The notes: generated by a model not told the origin, from the letters alone. Positions 45,978 to 59,900 are shown, counted from the stretch's first letter. The stretch: DNA of 64,000 bases from Pithys albifrons albifrons (GCF_047495875.1 NC_092466.1:14194561-14258560), one strand, 5' to 3'. Numbers and translations: made by a program.

Positions 45978-47446
45978 CTGCAAAGAGAAATTTTTTGAAC
46001 ATTATTTAGAGTCCCCAGAAACATCACAGACACAAGATATGTTTCATCTAAAGACTTCCCCTTCAAAAAGAAATAAAGAGATGCAAAGGGTTAATACTTA
46101 ACTGCACTTCCCTAGGAGTTATTTCATGTTATAAAGTCAGCTTGAATTCTCTTGGTTTGGGCTATGATGTTATGTCAGGCAAGGAGAACTGGAACCTTTG
46201 GTATTGAGTCCTCTTGATGAGGAAATTCTGAGTAGTTTTGTAAATTTTCATAAATGAGGTGTTTGCTGTTTCTGTAGCTCTCACAGAATCTCCTGATACT
46301 TCCAAGCCTTTGTACTGGAAATCATTTTTCCTACTCAACAGGAATTTGTTCCTTTACCAAACAAGTGTATAAAAGTTGCAAAGTTTTTTGCAATTGGCTT
46401 TGCAAAGTTGTTGATTAATTTACAACAACATTCACAAAAGAAGGGAATTTTATGCAAAGCAACCTTTAGCCTCAAGCTCACATCTGAAAATGAGCTGCAA
46501 ATTATGCAGTTCAGATGCAGTCTTTTTACTTCTGCATTTTTCTAAAATGTCTACTGGCCAAACACTTCCAACAGGAAGTTTTCCTGCCTTTCTTAGAAGT
46601 TTTCTTCTATTTTTTTGAGAAATATGAGAATAGGGTAGACAAAAGATGAACCAAATTATTTCAAAACCTTTTGAAGAATACACAAATTTCACCATATATA
46701 TCTGTCTTTGGTTTTTCCTTTACAAAGCTCAGAGAGAATTAGCTTTTTTAGATTCAGTGCTGTTCAAAATATTTGCACAGAAGCCAGAAGAAACTCTATA
46801 TGCATATATAATTTTTACTATTGACTTCAGAACAAGTAAATTATCATTCCTGTGGAAACCATTGTTAATTCCAAGAAATCTCAAGCCTCAAATTTTTTGT
46901 TCTTTCACTTATTTTAAGGGTAACGTGCATAATTTCAAGCCTCTGTAATGGGTATGACATCTGTACCCTAAGAGGGCATTTCACTGCAAAGGGGAACTCC
47001 ACTGTATTTAATTTCTTCTTTCCAGAGTTCCATATTTGCAAGAATCCCTTGAGTTCAGCTGCAGCCACGTAAAGCATCAGTCCAACTTACCACTGAAGAA
47101 GTGACAATGTTAATAAGGAACAAAGTCAAGGAAAATACAATTGCTTCACCTTGTAGGTGTTTACAGTCCTGGCTTCACCACGTGCTCAATTTAACTTTGC
47201 AGATTCAGATTACAATTTGCCTAAAAACTGAAAAAAGCATTTAGACAAAACAATGCCAAGATCTCTTTTCCTCTCTCCTGCCTTCCTCAAAGGGGCCACA
47301 CCAAAATTCATTTCACTCCCCTGAGCCTCCCATAACTGTGGTGTTTGTTAGGAATAAGAAGATGCTGCATGACTCAGTGCACTGCCCAGACCCACCAGAA
47401 AACAAGCCAAAAGGTCACAACAGCAACTTTGCCCAGGACCTCTTAC
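45978..47446 (-). other. SUFU: SUFU intron 7 (1.47 kb)
   Basis: The intron has a GTAAGA donor and a TTTGCAG acceptor. It is AT-rich, with no gene, no recognisable repeat and no notable structure. Confidence 0.9.
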
Positions 47447-47600
47447 CTTTCCCAGAGAGCCGCCGTGGCTGGGTCCCAATGCAAATGCTCCTGCTGTCCT
47501 CATCATCCTCTGGTGGCCGGCTGAGGTCATCCCAGGCACATTTGGCACTCACTCCACTCAGGTTTGAACCATCTGTCTCAATCCCTTTGTCAACTCTCTC
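47447..47600 (-). CDS. SUFU: SUFU exon 7: residues 253-303, inter-domain region
   Basis: This 154-base exon starts in phase 0 after TTTTCAAGCAG and encodes 51 residues, from ERVDKGIETDGSNLSGVSAK through DDLSRPPEDDEDSRSIC to RRLSGK. It ends with the first base of the Asp304 codon. It spans the linker between the N-terminal and C-terminal SUFU domains and the start of the acidic disordered stretch. The lysine equivalent to human K257, a reported ubiquitination site, is conserved in ERVDK. The donor is AAAG|GTAAGA. The same frame stays open upstream of the acceptor, but the intron-side residues do not belong to SUFU. Confidence 0.98.
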
Positions 47601-50600
47601 CTGCTTGAAAAGATCCAAACCACCAAGACTTTTTTGGGCGTGCCTTGAACCTGAGCTGGAACCCACCATGGTGCAGCCCAACCTCTGGCAGTTCCTGCAG
47701 ATCCCTCTTTGAGGACAATTTCCATGTTCTGGCCCCTGTGCTTTGCTGTGTCAGCAAACAGCGACTGCACATGGAGCCAAATCAGGGAGCTGGTGCGAAC
47801 TGAACGAACCTTTTCCATAGCAGGTTGATCTGGACTTCCACCCCTTCCCCTCTACTTCACTACATGGTCCTGGCAAGCACAAAGCAGGGAAAGAGAGAGG
47901 TGGAAACCAATGGCCTGGAGTGTGCAGGGTTGTCTCTTTCAGTGTTAGCACCGATTTACACCAACTCGAAGTATTTAAGACACTACATTATACACTCCTG
48001 TATGAAGCATAGCTTGGCAGTTGATCTATCAACATATAGTTGATCTATATGCCAATGACAACAACCCCCTGAATAACTAAAAGTAAGTTCTCAGCCTTAC
48101 CAAGGAGTCCTACAATGAAAACAGCTCACAGAGAGACTATCATTCACAAGGATTCTTCATTTGCAAAATTCCCAGACAATGCCTGCTTTCCAATGTCCTG
48201 GAGTGTTCCATGAAGGACGAACGTGCAAGTTCGGATGTGCAAGGAGACACAGGTCTGTTCCCAATGTCAAAGCTTTTGCATAGCTTTTTCTATTGGCAAA
48301 TAAACAAACTCCCTCCCTTACAAGCTGGATTTTCCAAGCATATAACCAGTGTTTGGGCGTCAGAAGGTGTCACACACCAACCACAAGCTGTTGAATGCTC
48401 TCAGGCACCAGGCATTTTCTCAAGGACGTGTGCATCTGTTGACAGCAAGACTGCCCTAAGCTACAGCCAAAACTTTCCCAGGACACCACCTGCTCAGACA
48501 CTGGAATCAGTTTGAATTTCCACCTGTGACCCACAAGGGGGTAATGTTGAGCTGAAAAAACTCGGGGCTGAGCTTTGCCGAGGAAGGGCTCTTACTGCTG
48601 TCACCCCTTCCCTGGCTCTGAACCAATCCATCTTGTTTCGTCCTTTTCTGAAGGGGTATTGCTTCTGATGTCACTCACTGGCACCAGCAGGATCTCCATC
48701 TCTCTGCATTCATCACCTCAAAGCAGGCAATAAGCCCCAAGAAACGCTGAAGATTTGAGGAGAGAGCACAGGTGTGTTAGGCACAATGTGAGTGGATCTC
48801 TCTGCTCCATATTATACTACCCTCCAGTTTGACCTTGCCAATGGAGACAAGACACTGTGCGAGCATCCAGTGCTTTGTAAAACCTGTCCCCTACAAAACA
48901 GTTTCCAGACTAAACCCACATATGCCTCTCCAAGTGCCCAGCTGTGCACGCTGTGCCCGAGGAAGAGCATTGCCTGTTCTTGTGATCATTCAAGAGAAGA
49001 TTTGAGCAGCTCAAAGATAAGCACAGACACTCAGGGTGTGGTTGCACAGCGGTTTAAGTTGATGTAATTTCCAATGACTGCAGTCCCATCCTCCTCCATG
49101 TGCTCCCATCCCTTCCCTTGAGCCAACTATTTTCCTTTTTTCTTCATCTGGATCACTTCCCGAAAACCACTTTTTGGCGCAAAAGTGGAGGCAGGAGCCT
49201 GTGGCTGGGGGCAGGACCAGAGCAGTCTTGACTTAGACTTAAGCATTCAAGAGACTGCCTTCCGTCTCACTCCCTAAAAGACTGCTCCTTGTCGTGATCT
49301 TCCTCTGGCGTCAGGGGAAACTGGCTTCTTGAACACGTAATAGGAAAATCTGAGAAATAATAGATCTGCTGGGATTTTCTTTTGTTATATTCTAAACATG
49401 AAATTATTTGTCTCACCCAGAAATAGAAGTTGTGGAAAAAGAAATAAAAATACATCCGTTCCTACATATGCAAACAATGCTTTAAATGAGATTTAGCACG
49501 TGGCTCCTTTGGGAGCCCTTCATGGTCCTCTGTGAGGACCCGGATCAGCTGGCATGGGGAGGTGTAACTTGTCAGCATGGTTATTTTTCATCCCAGTCAT
49601 TGGGGAAGCATGGGAGAGCCACCAAACTTGCCCTTGAGCAGGGAGCAGAAGAGCCCAAAGGGCACTGAGGCTCTGTTGATCCTGCTCCTCTTTTCCTGCA
49701 GCCGGGCCCTGCGGACAGTGCCCAGAACCTCAGGTGGCTTGCAGAGCACTTCCTGAGGGGAAGAAGTGCTGCTCTGTTGGCATCCCTTGGAGATCAAGGG
49801 GAGCTGATGGAAACAAGCTGGCTTAAGGCAGCCTAATTTGCATGCCTGTTTTATAACATTTGCAAGTATTGATGCTGAAGTGGGAAAAGTCCAATAAAAG
49901 CCCAACCAGTTCAGACTCAGCTGTGGCAATTCACAGTTCTACCCCTTCTTTAGCCAGCAAAGATTTGCCTGGACTGAGAGGCTGTTCTTCCCTTGAAAGG
50001 GCAGCCAGAGCAGGAGGTTGAAGGAGCCCAGGGCAAAGGAGGTTCAGCTCTTTCCTTCCTCAAAGGATGTTTCTGTCCTATTTTCCTCTCAGCATGTGGG
50101 AGGGATGCTCTGAGGCTCTTATAAGTCATTGATCCCTTTTTAAACAAGCCAGAGCACTGCAGTGTGACCCGCAGAGCAGCAACCACAACTCAGGAAATTC
50201 AAATCAGCTTTATTCTCTTCTGAGATATCTGCTAAACAGAAGCAAAGCACTGAGAATCAGCGCAGAGCTAGGGACCGACAGGGATTGTTTGACAGTGCTG
50301 CCAGGGAAATCTGAATGGCCTACAGGGAAGCCTGGCTGAACAGAAAACAGCCAGCGTTGCCACAGTGTTAATTGCCGACATCCTGGGATGACATCTTAGT
50401 TGGGATCCATTCTGAGCAACTTCGAACAGAAAGTACAGCTGCTGCTGCCAGGGCTGGGTTTAGGCCTCAACCAATTCCCACAAGAGACAATGCAGCCTCC
50501 AAACAAGCTCTGCCTGCTTCCCAGGCAGACAACATGCTTGCTGGCTCCAAGAAAGTTGTCCATTTTCTCTGCCTGCTCCCTCCCTCCCCTCCGCTTCTCT

Positions 50601-52187
50601 TCCACTGCTGCCTTTCTGGTCTCACACACCCTGCACGACCACCAAGAAAATGACACTTTGTCCTTTCCCCACTAATTAGAGCAGGAGGCACATGATGTGG
50701 CTGAACCCAGCTTGGCACAGCCTTGCTCCCTGCACTCAGCAAAGGCTCTTTGCGGGACTCAGCAGCAGGTTTTGCCCTATGAATTCCCAGGGGCTGCAGC
50801 AGCAGAACAGAAAGGAGGTGTCCACACACACACACCTTCACATACGGACTTCTGCAAGGGCAAGAGAGAACAGAAACAGGAATGTCTTCAATGTGAAGAA
50901 GTCCGGAAGGACCACAGACATAGCAGCTTTCAGCAGCAGGACACACTGGTGAGGCAGAGGTACCCTTCCTTTGCCTTAACTTGCCTTGGCTGACTCAGAT
51001 TTCAGTAAGCTGAGCTATTTTTCATTTACAGTAAATTGAAAAAAACCCTGTTATCATTAGGAATCACCAGTGTGCAGAGAACAGACACACCTCCAGGAGG
51101 GGAGAGGGCAAAGTTCTGAAGGTCCTAAAAACTTTATGGGGCAAGCAGTTGTATTAGCTCCCACACTGTGGGACATTTACTGAACACCTTTTTTGTGTGT
51201 GTGTTCCTCGGGCTGGGGTTATTTTAGATGAACAAATCCTTAAAAACAGTAAAAGTAGAATTTGGTTTTGTTCTTAAGCTTTCAAAATAAAAGATGTTGT
51301 GAGGCAACTGAGGGTAATCAGATGCAGACATGCAGACCATGAGCAAACGCAATAGCTTGCACAAAACGTGCACATATGCACATGCCCTACCAGGCTAAGC
51401 CATAAGTTCTCTGTTAAAGGCAAACACGCAGTGATTCACTGAGACATGCCCAGCACTACACTGGATTTGCTGGGGACCCACGTACTCCAGTATCATAACT
51501 CTGCTGCAGGAATGCAGAATTGTCTCCAAATGTACGGATCAGCAGAAGTCCATAGGACAGTAACCTCTCCATAGAGGTCCTATTCTGAACTTTAAATGTC
51601 AGAAATTAGGTTGAACTCTGAAGAATAAGGTTCAGTATATCTTCCTGCATGGATTATTAATAACTGCATGCGATACTTTTGGCTTCCCATTATTTCTCAG
51701 ACCACAGTAACTACTTGGCCTCAAGTGACATCCTACAGGAATGAGCTACACTGTCACATTTGCTGTAAAAATATTATTTAGGTGGTTTTGAGTTTCCTGT
51801 ATATCTCCTTATGCTTGCAACATAAAAGAAAGGAAGAATTTCCTGATGTACCATTTCAAAATCTTGTATTGTTCTATGTTCTTTCATCTTCTTCTATTTT
51901 TTCCTTTCTAAAACATCAATTCCAAATCTTACTAATTTGTTTCACAGAAAAGATTCTGTTTTCCTGGTTGCCCTTCTCTAACTTTCTTCCTAGAACTGGG
52001 GCTGGACATGTGCTCTCTTGAACCACCTCTGAGAGGGAAAAGAGTTGCTAAGACTACTCCAGGATTGTTGCAAACATTGAGAAGATCAAAGCACCTTTAT
52101 AGAAAGTAATAGAACTGTTGTATATCACTAAACCAATTCTCCCTGGCTACTACACAAGACATGCCATTTTATAAACTAAAGACATAC
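47601..52187 (-). other. SUFU: SUFU intron 6 (4.6 kb)
   Basis: The intron has a GTATGT donor and an AAGCAG acceptor. No nested gene is recognised. The segment 50190-50420 is complex sequence with CpG-bearing words (AATCAGCGCAGAGC, GGGACCGACAGGG, AATTGCCGACATCC) and may be conserved. A short CACACACA run lies near 50825. Nothing else stands out. Confidence 0.9.
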
Positions 52188-52260
52188 TTGCAGATGTGGG
52201 TCAATCTCGAATATTGTCTCTCCTCTTCGCATATCTGTTATCAACCAGGGGCCTCCAGCT
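52188..52260 (-). CDS. SUFU: SUFU exon 6: residues 229-252
   Basis: This 73-base exon supplies the last base of the Leu228 codon, then encodes 24 residues, AGGPWLITDMRRGETIFEID followed by PHLQ. It is the last strand-helix part of the N-terminal SUFU lobe. The acceptor is CCTTCTTTTGTAG and the donor is CAA|GTATGT. The peptide appears identical to human SUFU as I remember it. Confidence 0.98.
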
Positions 52261-54319
52261 CTACAAAAGAAGGACAGACAGACAATGAATCAAACAAGTC
52301 CTTCATCTAGAACTCCTCAAGGCTCCTCAGAGTGGAGGTGTACTGGAAGGAAGCACAAATAAGAGCTTTTAAAACAAGCCTGGAAGCCCCTCTGTGCTGC
52401 ATATACATCCCATAGCATGCATTTGCCCTTTACATTTCCCAAATAGTTAATAAAAGCCCTCCATGACCCAGCAGTTGACCTGCTTAGTTTCTGGCAACAA
52501 AACTTGCAGAGCAGTCAGGACTGACACAGGCCATCATCCCCTGCGCAGGCTCACTTACTCATACAAGACTGAGCTGGGTTCTAATCTTTACAGTAACTGA
52601 ATTGGGACTAAGAAGTCCGGTGTAGCCTGGGTCTAAGACAGATGGACAAGACATGGGGTCAAGATTTATACCTCTATTATGTATCTAAAGATAGAGCAGG
52701 GTCCCAGTGGGACTGCATTTTTTGCTGAAATCATCAGTCAAGTTCAGTACCAGAAAGGGCTCATTGCTCTGATAAATACCCTCTCAATAGGCATTTTGCT
52801 CAGTTGGTACTTAATGGTCAAGTACTCAGATGGTTCATGACAATATTTGTTTTCATTAGCAACAGAATTGGAAGGGTCAAGATGTTTCCCAACAAAGGTG
52901 ATAGAAAACACATTACAGTGAAGATGAACTACTCAAAGACTTTGCTTTGGGTCACAGTGCAGTCAGATTGCAGAAGTCAGCCTTATAGGGCGCTTTTCAT
53001 TTGAAGTAAAACTGAAGTCTTTTGGAACTGCCATAAAAAAGTTTAAATTTTCATGAGACACTGTTATTGCAGTCAAAAGCCTCCTCCTCTGGCCCAGTCT
53101 GTTTTAGTCTCCTAACACACAGAGCGGGACCAAGAAAAGTTAATGTTTTATAGCCTTTCAGATGCATCGATAGCCACTCTTTTTCCACATCACTTTGAAA
53201 GCTGTGAATTATTAACTGCAGAGGTGTGACCTGCTTCCGTTCCTCACTGGAGTGCAAGAGACTTCTGCCTCGACTCCACATCAATGGCTTAGTAATTTGC
53301 AGCTTCAAATCAGGCACATTTGGGTCTCATTTCATCCTTGGGAAGGTGCTTGTACCACAGCAGAAAAGACAAAAAACAACATGAGAGCAGACTGAGGAGA
53401 GGGGTGCTATGTCTGTACTGACTTAGAGGAGCCAAGGGAGCTGCAGGAAGTGTTTATTGTCTTGGGGACCCAGAAACAAAGTTTGCAGCTGGACAAATAC
53501 ACTCTTCTTTAGGGCATTTGCATGAATTATCTGAACTTGTGCCTAAAAGTGAAAAGTTCAGGTTTAAGAAGTCCAACTCTTCCAAATAATCAATCAATTC
53601 AAGGCTATTGTGGCATCAAAGAGTGTACTATTGTGTGCAGAAACATATTCAGAACTATTCTGTTTTAAAAAAACCCCTTTTGAGTTACAATCACATGGCA
53701 ATAACTTCCACTAAATGTAAAAATATTTAAACAAAACACCTGCAAGCCAGAAAGGTTTAGCTGCAACCTGGCAGCAAATAAAGCACCAACATATCATTTA
53801 CCATTTAAAACCCATCTCTACTCCTTAACCCAACAACATCTTTGTGACTTCTCCCACGGTGAAACAATGAACTTCACTTGCATGAATGCTCCTCCTGTTG
53901 CAAACTGGCCCACCAAGAGTGGGACCAGCTTGAGAGCGACTTTCTCACTTTCAGACAGTACCCAAGCTTTGTAAGCCAGACCCTCTCCTTCCTTTCTTTT
54001 GAACTACACAGAGAGGTCACCAGTAACAGTTATCCCAGCTCTCAGGAAGAACCAATGAGAAAACCCTGCAGGCATAAGAGGGAGGAAATTAAGCTTTCAA
54101 GACCTCATTCTGTTTCACCCTGAACATGTGGACTTCCACATGCATTAATTTGCCATCTAAGTGTCTGTGCGTGAGAACAGACTTGCAATGAATTCCCATC
54201 TCTTGCTACAGCACAGATTAAATAAGTTCCATCAACAAGTTAAAGATTGCTAATAAAAACAAACAACTGAATTGTTCTCTATGGAAATGCTCCCCTATAT
54301 GGGCTATATGCCCACTTAC
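52261..54319 (-). other. SUFU: SUFU intron 5 (2.06 kb)
   Basis: The intron has a GTAAGT donor and a TTTTGTAG acceptor. It is AT-rich unique sequence with no gene or recognised repeat. Confidence 0.9.
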
Positions 54320-54405
54320 AGTGGGACGGTACGAAGCAGTTCCAAGATCCCTTGACCGTTCCACTGCTGAGCTGCGTGCAGTTCCTCTGTGCAAACCCCA
54401 ACAAT
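54320..54405 (-). CDS. SUFU: SUFU exon 5: residues 200-227
   Basis: This 86-base exon starts in phase 0 after GTATTTTTTCCAG. It encodes 28 residues, IVGVCTEELHAAQQWNGQGI then LELLRTVP, and ends with two bases of the Leu228 codon. It forms a strand and helix of the N-terminal SUFU lobe. The threonine of LLRTVP corresponds to human T225, a reported NEK2A site. The donor is ACT|GTAAGT. The only difference from human I note is A210 in place of S. Confidence 0.98.
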
Positions 54406-56808
54406 CTGGAAAAAATACAGAGAGAATAAACTGGATGGAACTGTGCAAGAACTGTAGTGAAAATATACAGTACAAATACTAACTAGACGAGCTAGAACAA
54501 ATGGAGGCTGAGACAACAGTGGGATTCTGCAATTCCTTATGCTCTCTCTGTATTTGCCATGTGAAGCACCTTGGTCATGTAACACTTCATCTTTCACAGC
54601 GTGTGTGAACTTAACTATGAGGAAGGTCTGGTGACAAATCAGTGTTTATACAGTTTATACACTAGTCTGCTCTGACTTTTCAATCTAGTCCACACAAGAC
54701 AGGACTGAGCAAGCCAGGTCAGGGTCTGAGCACATGCAAACACTGCTCTGTCAGCCAATTGCTAGGGGCAAATGGACAAACAACCTCAACCAGGCAAAGG
54801 ACTTGCTGCCATATGGGATTGCTTTGGTGCTCATAAAATCCTTGACCAACTCAGTTTGCTCACTGGTTACATCTTACCCAGCACCATAAAGTAAAGCTGC
54901 TTACACACCACATAATCCACTTGTCACTGCAGGCAACAAGTCTTCCTGTATCAGGCAGGATGTGTTTGCTTTTCAGGATAGGAGCTGCCACACTGAGCAA
55001 TACCAGATGTCTCTCTCACAGCAGCTGAGATCAGCTGCTTCAAATGAAGGGGTGAAACACCCTTCAGCTGATAGGGGAAGGCAGTTTCTTCCTGCTCTAT
55101 CAACCTCTGGTTTGTGCCTTTGAGCACAACGATTCACTCTGAGATGAAAAATTATTTCAGTGATGGCCCTTTATTTTCTTCCTCAATACTCTAAGCCTTT
55201 TCCAACATTGAATTTTTGGTCAAAATCTGTTCAACTGAAGTTTTATCAGGAAAGAAGAAAACTAACAACTGAAGAGCAGCAAGCAGAAATGCACAACATG
55301 CCTCTGCTGCAAGCACATATCTGCACTGATACAGATCTGCATGGAGAGCCATCCACGTCAGCACATACCCAGTTCTGCACACCCTGTCTCCCCTGCTCCC
55401 TGCAGAGCTCACTTTCTCAGGATCCAGTCCTTGGAGATGCACTTCATCTCCACCCACCTCCCAGGCTTCCTCCATCAACAGCCTGAATCATCCTTGCTTC
55501 AAAACACCCCTCCCTGGGCCTTCGCTCAATAATTACAAACAACAAGATTCTAAACAGGAAATTATTTTGTGTTCATTCTTTGCTTTTTGCAATCATTTAT
55601 TCTCACGGGTCAAAATAAATCCATAACAACAAGCATCAAACAAAGGGGAAAATCAAGTCAACTGTATGTGTAGCGGAAGATGAGAGGCCAAGGGCCTCAG
55701 GATGCAGCAAGTTGACTGTCCTTTTATCCAGGACAGCTGGGCAGTAAAGAAAAGATGAAGACTAATGCAGCACTAAGTGAAGAATCAGCCAGGAATTACC
55801 CTGTTTAGCTTGGCTCTCTGCCTCTCTTTCTAGGTCCCACAGCTCACCTTTCATCAATTGATCCCACACCCATCTCTCTCTTGTTGATAAAACACAGACT
55901 TTTGGGCATCTCAGAAAACTCAGGAAAGTCTCTGCCCTTGCACAGAGGTTACCTTGTATAAGTTTGTGGTAACAGCTTTGTTCCAACCACAACCAAAGAC
56001 AAATGGGAACAACTTGAAGCTTAAATTTTAAAATACAGACACTTGCATTTTCCCATAGGATAGAAGCTTTTCCATGGAGCAGGGAGAAATCAGCAGTTGG
56101 CATAAACTACACTAGCTCTTCCACTAAGGTTATTAACTCCATATGCAATTTAAAAGTATCCAAAGCAGGCCCTGTCTAACAGAGATGGCTGAGAAGAAGG
56201 ACTTTGGGAAAGCAAGCAAACCTGTTTGGCCACAGAAGCTCCCCACATTGAACAGCAGGGTTAACTCACAAGGGATTTTTAACATGTTTTGTTTGTTAAG
56301 CAAACCTGAACCTTTTCTTAAAGAGTAGATCAATGCAGAAAAACTCAGCCTCTAAAGAATCTTTGTGTCAATGCTGCTGTTAAGTACAGCTAAAGCAGCT
56401 CCAAGTCCTGCTCTGAGATCTTCCTTTTCTGGAACTCAAACCAGTGGATCACTCACTGAGACTACCACAGAATCTGAATTTACCTTTACATTAGCTTTTA
56501 AAAGTGTTTCTCTTAACATTTTTTTTCCTGCTCACGTTTGAAATTTCAGAGCAGTAATGTAACATTCATTCCCAGATGGAGCATAAATCTCCCTATCTCA
56601 AATCTGGAGAACTGCATGTGCCATTGCTCAGTCCTGGTAAAATGAGTAATGTGAGAGTAACAACTCAGTGCCAGATCCACAGTAATCAAATAAGGAAGAA
56701 AGCTGGAAGACAGGATAATAAAAATCTAACTTGTCCCAGCTCAACACAATGTTAGCTGCATTCCATGCCCAGGAGGGGGCAGTCAGAGCCACCGTGGGTG
56801 GGCCATAC
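54406..56808 (-). other. SUFU: SUFU intron 4 (2.4 kb)
   Basis: The intron has a GTATGG donor and a TTTTTTCCAG acceptor. No gene or clear transposable element is seen. A short palindrome-like word (GGGGTGAAACACCC) lies near 55050. Confidence 0.9.
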
Positions 56809-56951
56809 CTGTAGGAAAGTAACGACCCCAAAAGGAGTCTGCACTGGCTGCATCTGAGGGTCTTCTGTCAGTAACATATGCTGGATTCTGGATTCGCTGT
56901 TGTCCAAAGGGCTGTGCCATGATACGTGGTCACCGCTGCAGAAGGTGTTTT
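56809..56951 (-). CDS. SUFU: SUFU exon 4: residues 152-199, GLI-binding aspartate
   Basis: This 143-base exon completes the Glu152 codon with its first two bases and encodes 47 further residues, from NTFCSGDHVSWHSPLDNSES to TPFGVVTFLQ. It is part of the N-terminal SUFU lobe. The aspartate of SGDHVSW corresponds to human D159, which contacts the GLI SYGHL histidine and is essential for GLI binding. The acceptor is CTCTTCCTTGCAG and the donor is CAG|GTATGG. The peptide matches human SUFU residue for residue as I remember it. This is the most 5' SUFU exon in the window; residues 1-151 lie to the right. Confidence 0.98.
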
Positions 56952-59900
56952 CTGCAAGGAAGAGAAACACAAAATATTTAGTCTGTGAATTCTGCTAAAA
57001 TATTCCTTCTGTTTGCATCTGCTTCTGACCACTGTCAGGCAGAGACCTGCAGCCTGGCCCAGGACAGACACTGGTGGGTATTCACAGGGACTGCCTCCAG
57101 CCAGCTCTGCCGAGCCTCTAAGTCACCTGAAGTAGGAAGGGATTCTCATTGTACCATCTGAATTCGAGCACTAACTTTAAAATTGACCACTCTTGAGTCC
57201 TGTGGAAAAAAAGGTGCCTTACCTTGATATTAAGCCCAGCACAGGAACACCAACAAATAAAATTAGCCTGTCTCTCATTTACTGTTAGTCTTCTTTTGTG
57301 AGAGTGTGCAGAGAGTCAGCCGGCCACACTGGGTGCCCATGGGACAGTGATTCATACTTAATTTGCAGGTCTGATTTTGTCAGTGGGAAAATATTCTGAA
57401 AAGTGAATTAAACACAAATAACGCTCTGCTATATCTAATAAAAATCCACATTCTGCTGTCCAACTAGTAATGGTCTAAGTCAAAGTCACTGTCTCTCCCA
57501 GTTGTCTAGGGGCTCTGGTACAGAATTATAATGAATATACTCCTTCTTTCTCAAACAATGAGAAAACCAGTAGGCTATAAATTTCACTCTATGTCTGCAT
57601 CAAAACAAAGGCTCAGAAATTATCCTTCCTTCTTCATGATTGTAAGCATTCCTTTCTTTTCCTCCTCTCCTTCTCAGAAAGACAAAACCCCAGATAATCC
57701 CATGTTCCACAGCCAGTGCATGCCAGAAGGCACACCAGAACCCATCTGTGTGATGCTGCCCCATCACAGGAAAGGTTAATGCTTGCTTTCTGAATGAAAT
57801 AGAAGTAAAACAACCAGCTGTGACCACGTTCACACCAATTAAAGCACACAGTTCCCAGAGCATGGCTGCAGTAATGCTGCCCCGCCAACTGCCTTGTTCT
57901 TGGGTCTAGTGCTTGTCCCGCTCCACATAGAGCTTTTATAGCACATACAAATAAACAGCCTGGAATCTGTATTCTGCTTCTGTAGTGCCTCAGGGATGAA
58001 CTGAGTATTGCCTATCTGCTTCCAAAGTCAGTGGCAGGCACAGGGCCCCTCTCCCTGACCAAACTCATTGATGAAGGCCATCTGGGCTGCTGTTCTTACT
58101 GTGATCTCTCCCAAGACCACACTTAAAGGACAGTGGGAAAGGAGGCCTTGACCACTGGAGGAGGACTAGGACTTCCACTGCAGACTGGAAAATGTTAGTG
58201 GTTACTCAAGTTGCTGTGTGTCTAGACTGGAGCACCTCATACGCTACAGAGTAGGATCCAATTCAAAGAAATGTTCTCCTGCAGCTATGAGCAGACGTGG
58301 TCCTGGATCTTCACCTCGCCGTCCCACACTGCCTTCCAAATACATGCCAGTAGGGAACTTCTTAAATACATGTAGGGCTTATCTGAGAATCCTTGAACAT
58401 GGCAGCTGCTGCAGCAGCAAGGGAGAAACAGTATTTGCCAGCAATGGCAGCTTTATTCCCAGCCCCATTAAACACCAGATGCCGAGGAATCGGGTGCTTG
58501 CACACCACTCATGGTGCATCAGCACCACCACAACTGTGTTCAAGGGCAGCAAGGGCAGCAGGTTTCGAGGGAGCCCTCAGCAGCAGGCAGGTAAACTAAT
58601 GAGAGTTCTCTCGGAGCTGCTGTGGTTAAAAATACTCGCAGTTGTCTCCCTGAGGAGGCAACTCCTGCTGGCCCACTCCTGGGTGTAACGCAGCATGTCC
58701 CGGGCAACTCAGAGTGTCCCCACTAGGTGTCCCCATTGGTGTGGGTTTCACATTTATTATATATGTATTTCCAGATTAATTTCCTGGACAGCTCATTTGA
58801 ATAAGAATTAAAATAAACTCTAAATACCACAAAGAACTTGGCCAGAAAAACGAGGTGTGTAATAGAAGTGTTGTGGTAAGTAAGGGAAGGTTTTCCTTAG
58901 TTAAAACTAAGAAAGAAAGAAAGCAGTGAATGCAAACTGCATGAAAGGAGGAGTTTATCGATATGTACACTAAATGACACACTTTCAGCTTTGTGATTGA
59001 AAGCACTGCTTCAGATATTACTTTTAATTTTAGAGTTGAGGAAATATAAGTAGACAAATGAAAACATGATTTTTCTTTTAGTATCAGAATAAAGAAACAG
59101 TACTTTGAATGTTGTATCTTGCAATATTTTCCAAGTTATGCAGAAATGTGACTGATTAATTTTTTTTAAATGATAAAAGCCTCTCAGTCACAGTTTTCAG
59201 GAATGAAACAAAGCCACAAAGAGCTTATTCTTGGGCCCTGTCTTTATACCACAACATTTTGCCCATCAAATGCTCACACAATTCTATGCTGATCGATCGC
59301 TGCATTTCACTGTTGGTGCTGCTTCTCCTGGGAAAGCCCAGCCCGTTTAGAGCAGGTTTTCAAATGCAAATGTCTCTGCTGGAAACCCACCTGTTTATGT
59401 CCATGCAAACACTGAACACTTACAAAACCTCCCTATTCCTTGCATGCACACAAACACCACAAAATTCACACTGACTACTCAATTAAATCACACACAAAAA
59501 ATTCTGCAAACAACATGAAGCCAAATTAAAACCTGTGAAAATGCAAGAAATTTGGAATTACAGCCTGAAATTCAGCTTTCCACTTGCTGCATTGTCACCC
59601 ATGGGGAATTGTAAGACCAGCTTTTGTACAGCAGCACTGACAACAGCCTGAATTGCAGGACCCGTAGCCACAGAAACTGAGAAATTACAGAAACAAAGGA
59701 CTAGATAACCACTTTCTATTGCTTCATGCTGGAAACAGGGCCAAGCATCCTCCCATCCCACCTTTCACACTCTTGTTTTCAAAACAGAACAATCAAAATA
59801 TTTCTAAGTACTTAAGTTTTAAAACAGCTATTTAGACAGAAAATCCTAAAGTTTTCATAAATGATTCCTCCAAAGTAAGTTTATAACTAAATACGTGGCT

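Noticed and set aside
47601..47745. Upstream extension of SUFU exon 7 in the same open frame
   Set aside because: The pyrimidine-rich acceptor TTTTCAAGCAG at 47601 joins PHLQ of exon 6 directly to ERVDK of exon 7. The open residues upstream are intronic.
17255..56951. First impression that the exons belonged to GREB1/GREB1L
   Set aside because: The full ordered peptide, the C-terminal FKLPKEYSWPEKKLK...PLH and the residue numbering fit SUFU throughout. No GREB1 feature is present.
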